Assembly (NCBI GenBank): GCA_012932295.1
Contig: JAAONU010000018.1
Coordinates: 7,746,828-7,810,827 of the forward strand
Source: Cyclina sinensis
Taxonomy: Eukaryota > Mollusca > Bivalvia > Venerida > Veneridae
Direction of reading: 5' to 3'
DNA: 64,000 bases
A program made the translations under genes and the position numbers. Positions 45,501 to 57,490 of the stretch are shown here, piece by piece. Position 1 is the first letter of the stretch, and every line of letters starts with the position of its first letter. A model generated the notes under the pieces. The model saw only the letters and a list, made by a program, of their open reading frames with translations. It made no database searches and was not told where the DNA came from.

Positions 45501-48500
45501 TGTACCTTCATTTCAGCCAGGGATTGAGACTAACAGGAGATTTGGAAGTGAAGACTGACTGGAATTGTTCATTTAGTACCTTTGCTTTGTCTTCATCAGA
45601 TGTGTATAGTTTATTTTGTTTTTTCAGTGAATCAATGCCAAAAGAGTCTTGTTTTGAGTGTTTAATTAGAGAATATAGTTTTTTTGTGTTTGGTCTATTT
45701 TGTGTTTGTTCATGTTCTATAGAGGTGTTATTGTTAATGTTTAATATATCTTCTACAGGGCCTTCCCCAGAGAATTTTCCAAGCGCAACTGTGAAGGGGT
45801 GGGTGCGGGAGGGGGTAATCCCACATGTCGAAATTTTTTTAATCCTTACAATGAAATGAATCATTTTTGGGTAAGTTCAATGGGAGTTTAAACAAACAAA
45901 AAGGTGGTGTTCAGTATTAACATATTTTTAATATCTTGAATATCTTTCACCATAAATAATCATAAATAGGTGCATAATAATATAATCAAAGGGTCTACAA
46001 ATTTTTCTGAGTATGAGTTTGGGACAACTGACCATGGCAAAACAGAGTTGTCCCAAAATCAGTTTTTGAATGAGAATTATAAATAAATAGTTTTTTTCTG
46101 TCATCATATTTAAAAAAAAAAAAGAAACAAAAAATATACAGATACATGTATTTAGAAGGAAGGAAACCTTTATGGTCTAATGAAAACTTTCAACAGAAAC
46201 TGCCTCGTATAGTCAGTATGGACTTTTAACAGTAATAAGTTGAAGTTGAACTGTGTACATCTTTTGAAGGCAATGAATGACAGCAATTTTCAAGAGGAAA
46301 ATAAACTTTCTCAATGACAAAGAAAAATAACTGGTACAAATGATCAAATCTTGACCATTCATCTTAATCAATAAATTAAATTTTGTAAGGTTGCTGTGTC
46401 TCCAGGACGCAGTTTTCTCTAAACAAAAAGTAAAAATATGACGGGGTCGCGAAAACAGGTGACAAACGGATTATCCGAGATATTTTCACTTACATGGTGC
46501 CTATGGAATGTCAGAATTAATTTCAACATGGTTAGAAATCGACTGTTTATTAGAGTGGGCTGTGTTTTTGAACAGTTGACCTATATTTCTGACTGTCAAA
46601 ATGAGAGTTGGACGTCCAGGGCAAAAATTTTGTTTACAGTCGGTTGTCCGAGAAAAATTGTCCCCAGCGTCGGACTATATAACTTATAATAGCTCGAACA
46701 ACCGATTTTCAATCAAGAGCAATTAATGCCACGTGATCATAAAACATATTTCTTTAAATTACTTCTTCAAAATATAGCCCATTATTAGCAGTCACATGTT
46801 TATCCATACATCCTTTCATTACACGGGATTTATTGATCGACGGCTGCTGTGTATATTAAGTAACAATTCAGTGATACGCAGTCGTCTGCTGCTCTAAAAA
46901 TTCAAGCGCCCCGCCTCTAAAATCAACGTGCAAATCGAAATTCAAGCGCCCCGGTAACTTGGATCATGAAAATCAAGCGCCCCGCTGCCGGGGCGCTAAA
47001 ATGGCCTGGGGAATGCCCTGCTTCTAGGTAAATTTGATAGGCTAATTTAGTTTCTTTCCTGCAGAGATGTTTAATGCTGAGATATTTTTCCTCTAGATTT
47101 ATTTGTGTTATGACCCTTGTACTGCTTGTAGGGTTTGTCCCTTCTGCTATACAATCTTTTGAGGTTGACCTTGATCCTTGCTTCTGATGGGTACGTTACT
47201 CACTCCTAGAGGTGGGGAATAAACACGGCAACAATCCTCAATTATATAAAAAAAGTGAAGCCAGTATTTCCACAAGTAAGGTCAAATAAGTTTGGCTCAA
47301 TCATATATAATTATATCAGTATCATAATTGATTTACAGCAATTGCTTGAGCGTACTCGGCAACGTCGAGCCATGCTGAACCAGAAGCTTGGAAAGACGCC
47401 AGATCCAGCTCCAAGGAAAAGAGTTCTTGAAGACACTACAAACATGCCTGTTAAAACAGCAGCTGTTGACGATGGTATAATTATATATCTTTTATTTATG
47501 TTTATAAGAAGCAGTTGCTAACCTTGATCTAATTTATTTCAATTCTCTGTTTTTGTCAAGTTTAAGATTTCATCTCTTCTAAAATATTTAAGTTCTACCA
47601 AAAACGTATCTCTCATTTTAAGAAAAAAGTGAATCATATGTGGTAGTGGCTGGTAGGGTATAAACATTTTTAAAGAAGTGTTTAACTTCAACAGTACTAA
47701 GGACTAAGGTCCAGTGGTTTGCTTCTTTTAATAAGAAAAATTATTACACTGTCATTAATAAAAGTGTGATAAGCTTACATGTATTTAAGCAAACAAAATA
47801 CATTAGTTCTTTAAACTTTGATATAGACTCACCTAAGAGACAGTGTAACTGGGATGAAGGCAAGACTAAAGCAGATACTCCAGCTATACCAAGTGTGAAA
47901 TCAAGGTTACATGCACTGTCCAGTGACAGAATGAATTGGTCAGGTATGTACAATAATATGTCAGATTCCTGATCATTTAATAAGTAACTGGAATAAAATT
48001 TGGGCAGTTAAAGCCAGCAGAGATCACCCGGAGACATAACACCAATCTATTTTCAAACATATATCCAATAGTAGGATACTATGTCATCATGCACCTGTTT
48101 TATGCAGACCTTTTTTCTGTCAACAATCCGTGGCTTGAAAGGTAAAATGGTCTTTTTCAATAAGAAATCAGTAGAGTTGCAAAAAATCATGCTGTGCACC
48201 AAAGAAAACAGGTGAAAGTTTTTTTTTTCTGAATGCATGCTGAAAAAACTTTCACCCGTTTTACATAAGTAAATTCTTTACGTAAATACAAAGCACACCA
48301 GCCAGTCTTCGGTGCACAACATGATTTTTTGCAACTCTATTGATTTCTTATTGAAAAAGGTATTTTACCTTTCAAGCCACGGATTGTTGACAGAAAAAAG
48401 GTCTGCGAGAGAGCATAAAACAGGTGCGCGATGACGTAGTATCCTACTATTGGTATCACCAACAAAAATTTATTTTTAAAATTCACCTTTAAACGATCAG

Positions 48501-51500
48501 ACAACAACAGTCGGAGCACATTTACATTGATATACTAAATACTATTATTTTATTTTTTCAGCATTTTCTAATTTCTGTCGATGTTTACATAATTAATTCA
48601 GCAAGAAATCTAATGACTGAATAACTTGAGAAGAAATTACTCTTGCTTTCATTTTTTGTGTGGCCTGACTATAGTGTTACTTGCCGTGTCAACGTCGGCG
48701 GCGAAGTCCAATTTTGCTTGTCTGGGGCTTTAACTCTAAAAGTAGTGGAGGTATCAGTTTGAAACTTCATAGGTGATCTCATTGTGGAGAGATGCAGTGC
48801 CCAAGAACCATAACTCTCTTTCCCATAATTTTTGACTTACTGCCCTTTGTAATTTTTCATGCTTAATTCTTGTCCGGGGGATAACTAGAAAGGTATTGAA
48901 GGTATCAACTTGAAACTTCATAGGTGAACAGATCTCATTGTGGGGAGGTGCAGTGCCAAAAAACCATTAAATTTTTGCATAATTTTGAGTTGTCCTTTTT
49001 AATTTTTCATACTTAATTATTGTCTGGGGCCTATAAATTCCCGATTCCATAGAAAAAAAGTTAAATAACTGGTATATTATCATCAGGCGATACATCCAAC
49101 TCGCGGAGTTCTGGTTTAGATTAACTTATTATTTATAGGTTTATTCATCTTGTAACTTTAACAATGATTTAAAGAACATATTATATGTATAAATGTAATA
49201 TGAAGCACAAGTCAACCTGCATAAGTATATAGAAAAACTAACAGGAAATGATTGACATACCTGTCTGAAACAGTAAGTTCCTCTAACAAAATTTCAGGTT
49301 CCTGTGTTTGCAGGCAAGTTTTTCAGGCTTTCACAAGGTGTGAAAATCATTCACAAAACATTGCCTTATTAATTTTGTGTCGCCTGACTATAGTCAGGGG
49401 ACACATAGCTGTTAGTATGGTGTTTGCTTTGGCGGCGGCATCCCATTTTGCTTTTCGGGGGCATAACTCTGAAAGTACTGGAGTTATCAACTTGAAACTT
49501 CATAGGTGAATAGATCCTATTATTGAGAAGTGCAATGCCAAAAAAGCATAACTCTTTTTCGCATAATTTTTTACTTATTGTCCTTAGTAATTTATCTTAC
49601 TAATTCTTGTCTGGGGCATAACTTGAAAGGTATGGAAGGTAATAACTTGAAACTTCATAGGTGAATAGATCTCACTGTGGAGAGGTGCAGTGCCCAAGAA
49701 CCATAACTCTTTCTGATAATTTTTGAGTTATTTCCCTTTGTAATTTTTTAAAACTTGATTCTTGTCCTGGGCCTATAAATTCCCCATTCCATAGAAAAAA
49801 GTTAAATAACTTGTATGCTATCATCAGGACATGTCCCACCCGTGGAGTTCTAGTTACATTAAAGATAAGCTTTTAAAAGTTTAAACCAATTAGCAAACAT
49901 GCCACTTTCAAATCAACACCTTCTCATATCTAGTTAATGAATAAACAATTTAGGAGCAGTTTGCAATATTCATAAACAGATCATGCATAACCTTCATTCT
50001 GGACATTCCATTTGTTAACTTCCAGTAGCTTACATTTATTTCAAACTGCTTATGTTGTTTTTTCTCTGATGCAGTTTAAGAGGTTATTCTTTCAAAATTG
50101 TCACCAGTAAAATTTACAACAACAAAGATTATTAGCCTGATTCAAGTTGTCATCATATTTGGTGCCACTGGCAAGTGACAGCAAGAACCCTATTTTAGAA
50201 AATTAACCTATTTTCAGATTTGAAATGGATAGATTCCAAATGTGTATGTCTTTAAATGTCTGACATTATTGTTTTTCTTTCTTTAGATATAAACTCGGGA
50301 GAAAATGAGATGCCAAAGCAGCCAGATTTTGAGGGTCAGACAAGCCCGGCCTCGTCCCCGGTGAACAGGAAGTCAAGGTTTGCTAAACTGGCCCAGCATC
50401 TAGATGACTTTGAATGTGACATGTCTCATCCTACAATAAAGTAAGAGTGAAAAAAATGAAACTAAAAATTACTCCTTGTTTGTCAGATTTTTATATATAT
50501 TTGTTGTTTTTTTGTTTGTTGTGTTTTAAGCATTGCAAAACTGAGCATTTTGTATCAAAATTCAAAAATTTTGTTGAAATATGTTGAATGCGTTATCGCA
50601 TGACAAACATTGTATTTATTGTAATATAAACATTACATATTTCTATATTTATTCTCTTAAAAGATGCTGTATATTTTCCATGCCCTATTGTGACCAAGAT
50701 TTTAAATGCTGCAGTGAGGTTAGAAGAAAGAAATAGAGATGGATACAGCAAACCTAAAGTTCATTTATTTCCTTCAGAAGAATAAGAAAATGACAAAGCT
50801 ATAAGTTAAAGAACTTTAACAATTCATTGTCATTAAAATACCCCTAAAGGCTTGTTTGGAGTATATAAGTACACATACATTTTATGCTCTGAATTGTTTA
50901 TTAAGGATTTCTTATACAAGCAATGTATCAGTTTTGAATTCAATTCAAATTGAGGAGGAAAGAAAAGAATAAAATTATACTTAAAATACAATTGCATACA
51001 TTTAAGTACATACACCTTTTCATAGAAGGAAAAATCAATAAAAGATTTAATGAGAAAAAACTGTTTATATTGTTGAAGTAACAACAGGATTTTTTGTAGC
51101 TTTCTAGTACACCACAACATAAATTAAAGATGAATCAATACTATCTTACCGTGTGGTGGACAGAAATTAGGACGGTTTTGAGGTGGATAATTCCCCATAA
51201 GTGGAATTTTGGAAACAACAAAAATACAGCTCAAACAGCAACAAATGCCTCTTGAAAAAAATGACTATCAAATGTTATTCTATTTTTTCATTCTGTATTT
51301 CTTTAACTATTGTTTTTAATTTTCAGAAAACCAGAGGAGAAGAAACCAAGATGGCAGCCTCCTCAAGCAAACAGTGGTAATAACCAGCCACATAATGACG
51401 CCAGGGACAGGCATGTCTCCTCACCTAAGAAGGAGTACGAGCTCTACCAGGGGCCAAAAAGAACCAACAACTCTGGGTCCAGTCCAGCCCCTTCACCCAA

Positions 51501-51937
51501 GAAGAAAGAAGCCCCAGCTCCCCCTGTAGCCCCACCTGTACCACAGAACCTTACTGGACCCCCTAAACCCCCTCGGGCACCATCGCCAGCTAGGGCTGCA
51601 TCCCCGAAAAGAACGCCAGCCCCAAGTGCTCCTTCGGGCTCACCTAAAGTTAGCACCCACACAGTACAACTCCAGCAACCCCACACCCTTGGGTCACCAA
51701 AATACACACACCAGGTAATCATACACAGAAGCTGAGATTTGAACACTGTCTTTTAGTTCTACATATTTTCTTAAACAATTTTTGCTTAATACTGGCAGCT
51801 ATGTATTATAGAATTCTTTGGGTGCATAACAATTTCTGAGCCATGTAAAGAACATAAAAGTGATGCAATGTTAGTCCATATAATACTTGTGCTATTTTCT
51901 TTTTTAATTTATTATGTGCTTTGGACTTCTATTAAAC

Positions 51938-51989
<52 letters not shown>

Positions 51990-52289
51990 TTATCTTGTTA
52001 TATTTAACTTAAAGACTATACATGCTAATTTTTTAGTTTTAGAAATAATATGTAAATTAAGTATCTAAAATCATGGTAGCCTTCATACATATCTCCTATA
52101 TATAGGTACGTACAGTGACCAACCAGGTCCCGGTGAACAGAAAAACGGAAGAAAGTACGTCGGAGGATGAACCGACAAATAAACCGGTCACAGATCGGTT
52201 TGCCTCCTGGAAGAAGACAGTGGAAATGCCGAGTAGGGGAACATCTGTCAGTGACCCAACAGAGCTGCCTCTGTCGGAGAGATTTGCTG
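42526..52289 (+). CDS. ANLN: Anillin, N-terminal part (first six coding exons; gene continues past the window)
   Basis: Scaffold of the cytokinetic contractile ring, binding actin, myosin II, formin, RhoA and septins. Exons: 42526-42543, 47339-47474, 47827-47943, 50287-50440, 51327-51714, 52106-52289. All GT-AG junctions keep frame and give 332 codons, ending in phase 1. The start MDPYTE-QLLERTRQRR matches the conserved vertebrate anillin N terminus. Other matches: VKSRLHALSSDRMNWS, corresponding to human VKTRMQKLAEQRRRWD, and PVNRKSRFAKLAQHLDDFE, corresponding to the human VGRRGRLANLAATI block. Exon 5 is Pro/Lys/Ser-rich with many SP and PxxP motifs (possible CDK or SH3 sites). The anillin-homology, C2-like and PH domains are absent because they lie to the right; 52290-64000 appears to be intron 6 or later. 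The first intron, 4.8 kb, is filled with transposons. Confidence 0.95.
43198..43545. mobile_element. Foldback MITE with TIRs of about 80 bp (ANLN intron 1)
   Basis: Left arm 43198-43274 and right arm 43461-43545 are near-perfect inverted copies; shared landmarks are GTTTCGTCGAACTGATTATG, AAGTCGTTT(T/C)GTCAC and AAATATTCAATTGG. The unique centre is about 185 bp. Long arms suggest a MULE-like or foldback MITE. Its TTTCGTC motif recalls the TIR of the composite at 11830-15240. Confidence 0.8.
43770..47200 (-). pseudogene. Decayed LINE (endonuclease-RT linker plus reverse transcriptase), ANLN intron 1
   Basis: Reading leftwards: linker segment SRRDKPYKQYKGHNTNKSRG (about 47160-47080), LAYQIYLEDILNINNN across the hAT-like insertion, GVEKLLKNLNPHKAAGPDQI with a stop, then the RT blocks [56 protein letters not shown] and FADDTAIH (near 44730), FNPTKCQVIQ, and C-terminal FFPRTIVHWNALPPDIINL (near 44000). 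Several frameshifts and stops make it non-functional. It is antisense to ANLN, and a different family from the 13.46-kb LINE. Confidence 0.85.
45756..47020. mobile_element. hAT-like TIR element inserted in the LINE
   Basis: Tips CAGGGCCTTCCCCAG (left) and CAGGGCATTCCCCAGG (right, reverse complement); six bases CTTCTA are repeated on both sides (45750-45755, 47021-47026). Near the right end AATTCAAGCGCCCC recurs and forms AGCGCCCCG-CTG-CCGGGGCGCT (46975-46996). Removing the element and one CTTCTA restores the LINE reading frame. A LINE 3' tail fragment (46200-46250) is nested inside. No transposase recognised, so it is non-autonomous. Confidence 0.7.
48065..48453. repeat. Long inverted repeat, ~145-bp arms (ANLN intron 3)
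   Basis: The left arm 48065-48210 and right arm 48309-48453 are inverted copies. Paired landmarks: CCAATAGTAGGATACTA, CTGTCAACAATCCGTGGCTT, TTGCAAAAAATCATG and GTGCACC. An inner pair, AGGTGAAAGTTTTTT with AAAAAACTTTCACC, extends the symmetry. Transcribed within the ANLN pre-mRNA it would fold into a nearly perfect hairpin. No transposase; boundaries resemble a foldback MITE. Confidence 0.85.
48655..49125 (+). mobile_element. Hairpin-ended tandem-core element, family c copy 1 (ANLN intron 3)
   Basis: The left end is degraded (TGTGTGGCCTGACTATAGTG). It is followed by two core units with GTCTGGGGC...TAACTCTAAAAG, ATCAACTTGAAACTTCATAG, GGAGAGATGCAGTGCC and ACCATAACTC. The right end reads TTCCCGATTCCATAGAAAAA and is shared with copy 2. 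Confidence 0.65.
49370..49855 (+). mobile_element. Hairpin-ended tandem-core element, family c copy 2 (ANLN intron 3)
   Basis: The left hairpin is intact: TGTGTCGCCTGACTATAGTC continuing AGGGGACACA, containing the 16-bp palindrome CCTGACTATAGTCAGG (about 49382-49397). Two core units as in copy 1 follow; it ends near CCATTCCATAGAAAAAAG. Confidence 0.7.
51940..51989. repeat. (AT)n microsatellite (ANLN intron 5)
   Basis: About 50 bp of uninterrupted AT alternation, some 225 bp after the donor of exon 5. Confidence 0.98.
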
Positions 52290-54479
52290 GTTAGTGAACT
52301 TTGAAACATATAAGTTGTCTGCTTGCTTATGTGAGAAAACACTTAATTTAATATGCTTCAATTAGGAGTGTATTAAATTATGCTTTTATATTTGCTTTAA
52401 TATTTGATTGAAAATAAAAAAATGTTTGTCATACAATTCATGTGCATCAAGGTATAGGTACAAAAACTACAAACACCAGTCTGTCTGGGAACAAGGGGAT
52501 AGAAGTGTCATTGTATTTGAAATAAGTGTTCACTGAGGGAACTTTGCCAGACATCCAGCTGATTAACATTAATCTGTACAAACTGGCTGAACAACAAGAA
52601 TTTCCTTATTTTGAACTGACATATTTTGTTAGACATTTTCTGTATTGTAAACATTAATTAAAAAGTTTGTTTTAACTTATAAAACGTATCAACCTGACTG
52701 AAATATACCCGACAAATTCACTAAGACTGCAGCCACCATCAAGTCTAAGGAGCAGAGGTGTTCATTTTTGGAGCTGATGCCTCAACAGGTGACTAAGAGC
52801 ATATTTTACAGTACCTGTACTAGAATCAAAGGTTTTATCGATAAAGTTTAACAATGTTATAATCTGTGAAAATGCCTGTATTGGGTACTGACTCAGTGAC
52901 TGTCAAGAAAATAATGGATTTGACTCAAAAGAATCTCTTACATTAAGTTGAGAAGGCAAGAAAAAAAGAGGAGCTTATAACACAAGTCTATTGACAGTTC
53001 CTCATCCTTTAAACACTTAAAATAACTAAGGTTTATACATAGTCCTTTTGTATCCATTTGTTCAAAGATTCTAAAGTTACACAACATTAAAGTAACATTG
53101 CACTCAGCTGTCAGTTGGTTAGGGGTATGTCTGCATCTTTATTTCCTGAATTTGTCTCCCTTTGCCCTTGTTTGAAATATATGCTCTTCCTCTGAAATAT
53201 ATAAGTTAAAATACTGTTAAGAAAATTGTTACAAGAGCTTTTAAGCTCAGGAAGAACAGCTTTCAAGCAAGTGCAGTTTGATTTCTAAATCTTGAATACT
53301 TAACCTGGTGACATGCTCAGAGTAAAACATAATACTTAATTTGTCTTGATACCTCAAAGAATGTAAAAACTTTTTGTTATATTCATGAATTTAAAAATAT
53401 GTTTCAATAATTATTGTCTTCATTCTATTTTTGTATTTATATAAAGGATGGGTACCGGTACCAAAATGAGCATTCAATTAACTGTATCGAGTATTTCCAA
53501 ATAAACATAATAATTAGACACAATTTGTTTACCAAACAGGCTGAATGATATAAAAGGTCATAGAAGTATAGGATTACATCAGAAAGTGTGCTTTACTAGT
53601 TGTCCTATATCGCAGACATCTTTAATTAGAAATGTCTTGTGAATGATTTACTGGTATAAGCAAAATGCAATGGTGTTACATCAAATTTTTTATCTCGGGC
53701 AAATAAGCTATTATATTTCAGGAATTTCATTTTGCTTGCTGACATTAGAACTACATTATTTCAATTACTGGTGGCATTTTGTAGGTTGCATTTTTGAAAC
53801 ATTTAGAGAATTTTATGAAGTTCCAAAGACATTTGATTTTCACTTTTTTTCTTTCATTTAAATAGAACATTGAACAGTTCTGAATTAAGAATCTAATGTT
53901 GATACACCCCACAAAAAAACATCAATCACAGTGTATTGCTTATTACAACATTAGCATGCTTTGTGGTCGTTTGTTGTCAAGTCCTTTTGCACCCTCTGCA
54001 AGCCAGTAAACATTTCATTTTTATAACACAATAAATGGTTCATTGATGCATGCCTTTGTAGAAAAAAAAAATTGCTAAATGTTTTTTATCATTACAAAAA
54101 AAAAGTAGACAGATTTCATTTCACAAATTATTCCCCCTTCTTTAGAAGGTTCTGATAAAGGGATCCCTTCCCAGTGGCTAAAAATAAAAATTCCCGCAAA
54201 AATGGTGTCAGATATACCCAATGACAAAATTGTTCATCTTCTAGCTTTTTAAAGCCCAGAAACAGATGGCTGACATTATAAAAGACAACAAAACATAATG
54301 CTCATCAGTACTCTGGCCTTTAAAAGAGAATGATTTTCAGTGTCACCATTTATGTATGACTTGAAGTCTAGATATATTGAAGTAAAAGTGACATTCCCAT
54401 GAACTTTGATTCATGGAAGTAATACTGAAGTTTAAACAAACAAGTTCAGCTAAAGTTTTAAACTCGTATGCAACAATTT
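52290..54479 (+). other. ANLN intron 6, left part, no recognised feature
   Basis: AT-rich sequence after the exon 6 donor. I find no further anillin-like exon and no clear repeat here. Confidence 0.5.
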
Positions 54480-55810
54480 GATTCTTGACCTAGAGATCAG
54501 TAAGACCAGAGTTTCAAGATTGGAGCATCTAATGGGTTTCCTGAGGTCTAAGATTATGCTTAAATTTCAACTGTACTTTGACAAAGTTTCAGACTTAGAA
54601 TAGAGATCAGCAAGATAAACTTTTTAAAAGCTTGGTCTCCAGCCCAAAACAAAGGAAAAAATGGTATAAGGTCACAAGTCTATAGGGTCAAAGTTTTGGC
54701 CGATTCTTCCTTCATGAAACTTGTTCATTATATTTGTCCTGATAATGTCTTAGATGAGTTCGAAACTCTGTCATTTGGGTTCTTAATTTAGGTAAAGTTT
54801 AGATCATAGGACAACCATGTAAATATTCTAGAGGCCAAATTTTTTTAACCCAATCCTCATAATTTTGGCTCAAGATGTTTGTCTTGAAGATATCTCTGCC
54901 AAGTTCAAAACTAGGTCACATTGGATAAAAAAAACTTGTCAACAGCTAAGATCAATGTAAAACCTTATTTACACTCCAGTGGTGACATTTTTTTGGCCCA
55001 GTTTTCATGACACCTGGTAAGAATGTTTCTCCTAATGATTTTTTCGAAATTTTTAGCTCACCTTAGAACAGCTCATATAAGCTTTTAGAATTTGTGGCTG
55101 TCCGTCAGCAGTCATCCACAAATACTTGTAAGGACATGTCCTCTGAAACGAGCAGGCCAAATTTGCCTGCAATGTTCGTTGCATGAAGCTGTATCAAATT
55201 TGTGCAAATGGTTCCAGTTCATTTGAGATCTTGGCCAGAGGAGCTAAAAATAGAATTAAACGTGAAAACTTCAGAATTCTTCTACGAATATATAGGATAT
55301 TTGGTATGAATATGTTGCATCGTCTAATGATCCTTTACCAAGTTTTTTTCAAATTATGGCACAGGGATCAAAATTGGCCCAGTCCCAGCTGCAACATGAT
55401 TTTATAAAGGCTTATACAAGGAAAACTTCAAAACTCTTTTTTGTCTGAAACTACTACAACTCAAATGCCTTGAGGTTTGATATTTGATATGCAGGTTCAC
55501 CTAGAGGTCCTCTACAAAGTCTGTTCAAAATATGCCCTTAGGTTCATTTATGGCCCTGCCAAGGGTGTCACTTGATTAAATAAAAGTATTTATAGGGTAA
55601 GCCTAGGGCTTAGATATTTTGCATGGAGCATCATCTAGAAGTCCCTCTACCAAGATTGTTGAAATTATGCTGGTATGTTGGGTCAAAAACTAGGTTACCA
55701 TGTCAAATCCAAAACCCTTGTGAACACTCTAGAGGCCACATTTTCTACCCATTCATCATGAAACTTTGTCAGACTGTTTCACTTGATGGTCAGGTGAGTG
55801 ATATAGGGCC
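54480..55810. repeat. Old tandem-core repeats, with a degraded hairpin at 55057
   Basis: 54480-55040 carries the GACCTAGAGATCAG..., GTTCGAAACT and CTAGAGGCCA landmarks also seen at 37560-38640. 55057-55810 starts TTTTTAGCTCACCTTAGAAC, a mutated version of the TAGCTCACCTGAGCAC hairpin at 62246, then GGCTGTCCGTCAGCAGTC and core units of about 165-210 bp resembling 62400-62830. Non-coding. Confidence 0.55.
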
Positions 55811-57455
55811 ATTTTTTGGTCCTCTTGTTTTTATTTGGTTAACAATTAGGTCATTAGCCCAAAGGAAAAGCTTTTGGACACAAAGAATGACTTGTCTTGA
55901 TGAAGCCTCAAACTAAGTTGCATGTAATATAATCAAGTTTGCCTTAGAAAAAAAAAAGGAAAAGAAAAAAAATCTCTGTGTTACAGATTTGACCATTATG
56001 TTTCCAAAGAGATTGGTTTATTAATTTACTTATTTTCACATTTTTACTTCCCCCGATGAGATAAATTTTGCCCTTATTTGTCTCACTAAATTTGTGTTGC
56101 ATTTATCTCACTCTTTATGACAGCCCCAATCACCAGACTATTAAAAAAAAATTCTGGTTTATGTAAAGTTGAGCACTTGGGGTTTCATTTGTTGTTGCAT
56201 CTGGTCTATTGTTAAAAGGTTATTGCCCTTGAATTATCAAAAACCTGTTCTTTAATAATACTTTAAAAGTTTGTTTTGCATGTTTCCTCAAAAGTGTAAC
56301 TTTTTACTTCATTTTTCCTCAACTGAAATTGGGTGTTTTCTTTGACATTTTTCAGCCTTTAGTATATTGCTCAAGATTGCATTGCTGTGAGTAGGGTAGA
56401 AAATGTTAAGCTGGTATTGCCAAACTATTTCTGTTGTTCAACAGGAAAAATCTCACAAGAAATTGTCTGTATTTCTGTTTATAGTGTTAACCCTGTAAAA
56501 TGCTGAATGACCTTGCTTGCATGTCATGCAAAGGTTAAATATTATATCATGATACTGTAAACATGACAATGAGTCACACTTATTGAATATGAACTGAAAT
56601 ATCTACAGCAGAATATATATGGAAGGAATTACCTGGAATTGAAGTGTAAGTAACGTGATCCAAGGAATATGTACAACAAAACATTTTCATTTATGAAAAG
56701 CATCCAGTAGTAAATTCCTGACTTAGTCATTCAACATCTTCATGTATGGATTTCACTGAACTGAACTGTCCCCAATCAAGGGATGTTTGTATCTTCTCAG
56801 GATCGAATTTTACAGAATGAAACATATTGCTAAGAAGGATTGTCATGTTGTGGTTTTTCTAAAAATAGATCCTGCGTCATTTATATAAATTTCCTGCTCT
56901 TAATTTCAGAAGAAAAATCTTAACATAGATATCTGTACATAATTACTGCAGAGAGAGGAGTGCTTCAGCTTGTGTTTTTAAAAAGAAAAAAAAAACGGAA
57001 ATATTTTTTAAGATTTTACTGACATTTCCTGTGAGGTCAGAGACAAAATCACTCTTGGTACGCATTTCCTGTTTGTTATTTACAAAAAGTTTAATATTAT
57101 TATCAGAACTTTTTTTTCTAAACCGCAGAATGTCTCCAATAATTCAGTAGTTCCTCTAAACAATTGCTGTTGTTTGACAATTTATTAGATTATGAGTCCA
57201 TTGCATCTGTTGTTCATACGAAAACAATTTATAAACCACTGAGTTTAAATTTCTTTTGTTCTGAAAAATCAATTATTGTTTAGTGTTGTTTCCATGTTTT
57301 TGCAATGTAACTGAAAATCCCTTGTTTGACGTATAACAAAACAGTAACAGCATTAACTGTAGAAAAGCACTCTGATTTAAAACCACTCTGCTGACGAATT
57401 GAAATACCGAGACGTGTAAGTAGCTGCATTTCCTTCCGGTTTCAGTTACTTTTTA
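55811..57455 (+). other. ANLN intronic sequence, no recognised feature
   Basis: AT-rich sequence with short A and T runs. No exon, RNA gene or structured repeat recognised. A further TTTTTAGCTCACCTGAGCAT start-like motif sits at its right edge (about 57452). Confidence 0.4.
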
Positions 57456-57490
57456 GCTCACCTGAGCATATGCTTAGATCGCTGAATGTC

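Noticed and set aside
51444..51746. Glycine-rich minus-strand frame of 100 codons
   Set aside because: Antisense shadow of the proline-rich ANLN exon 5.
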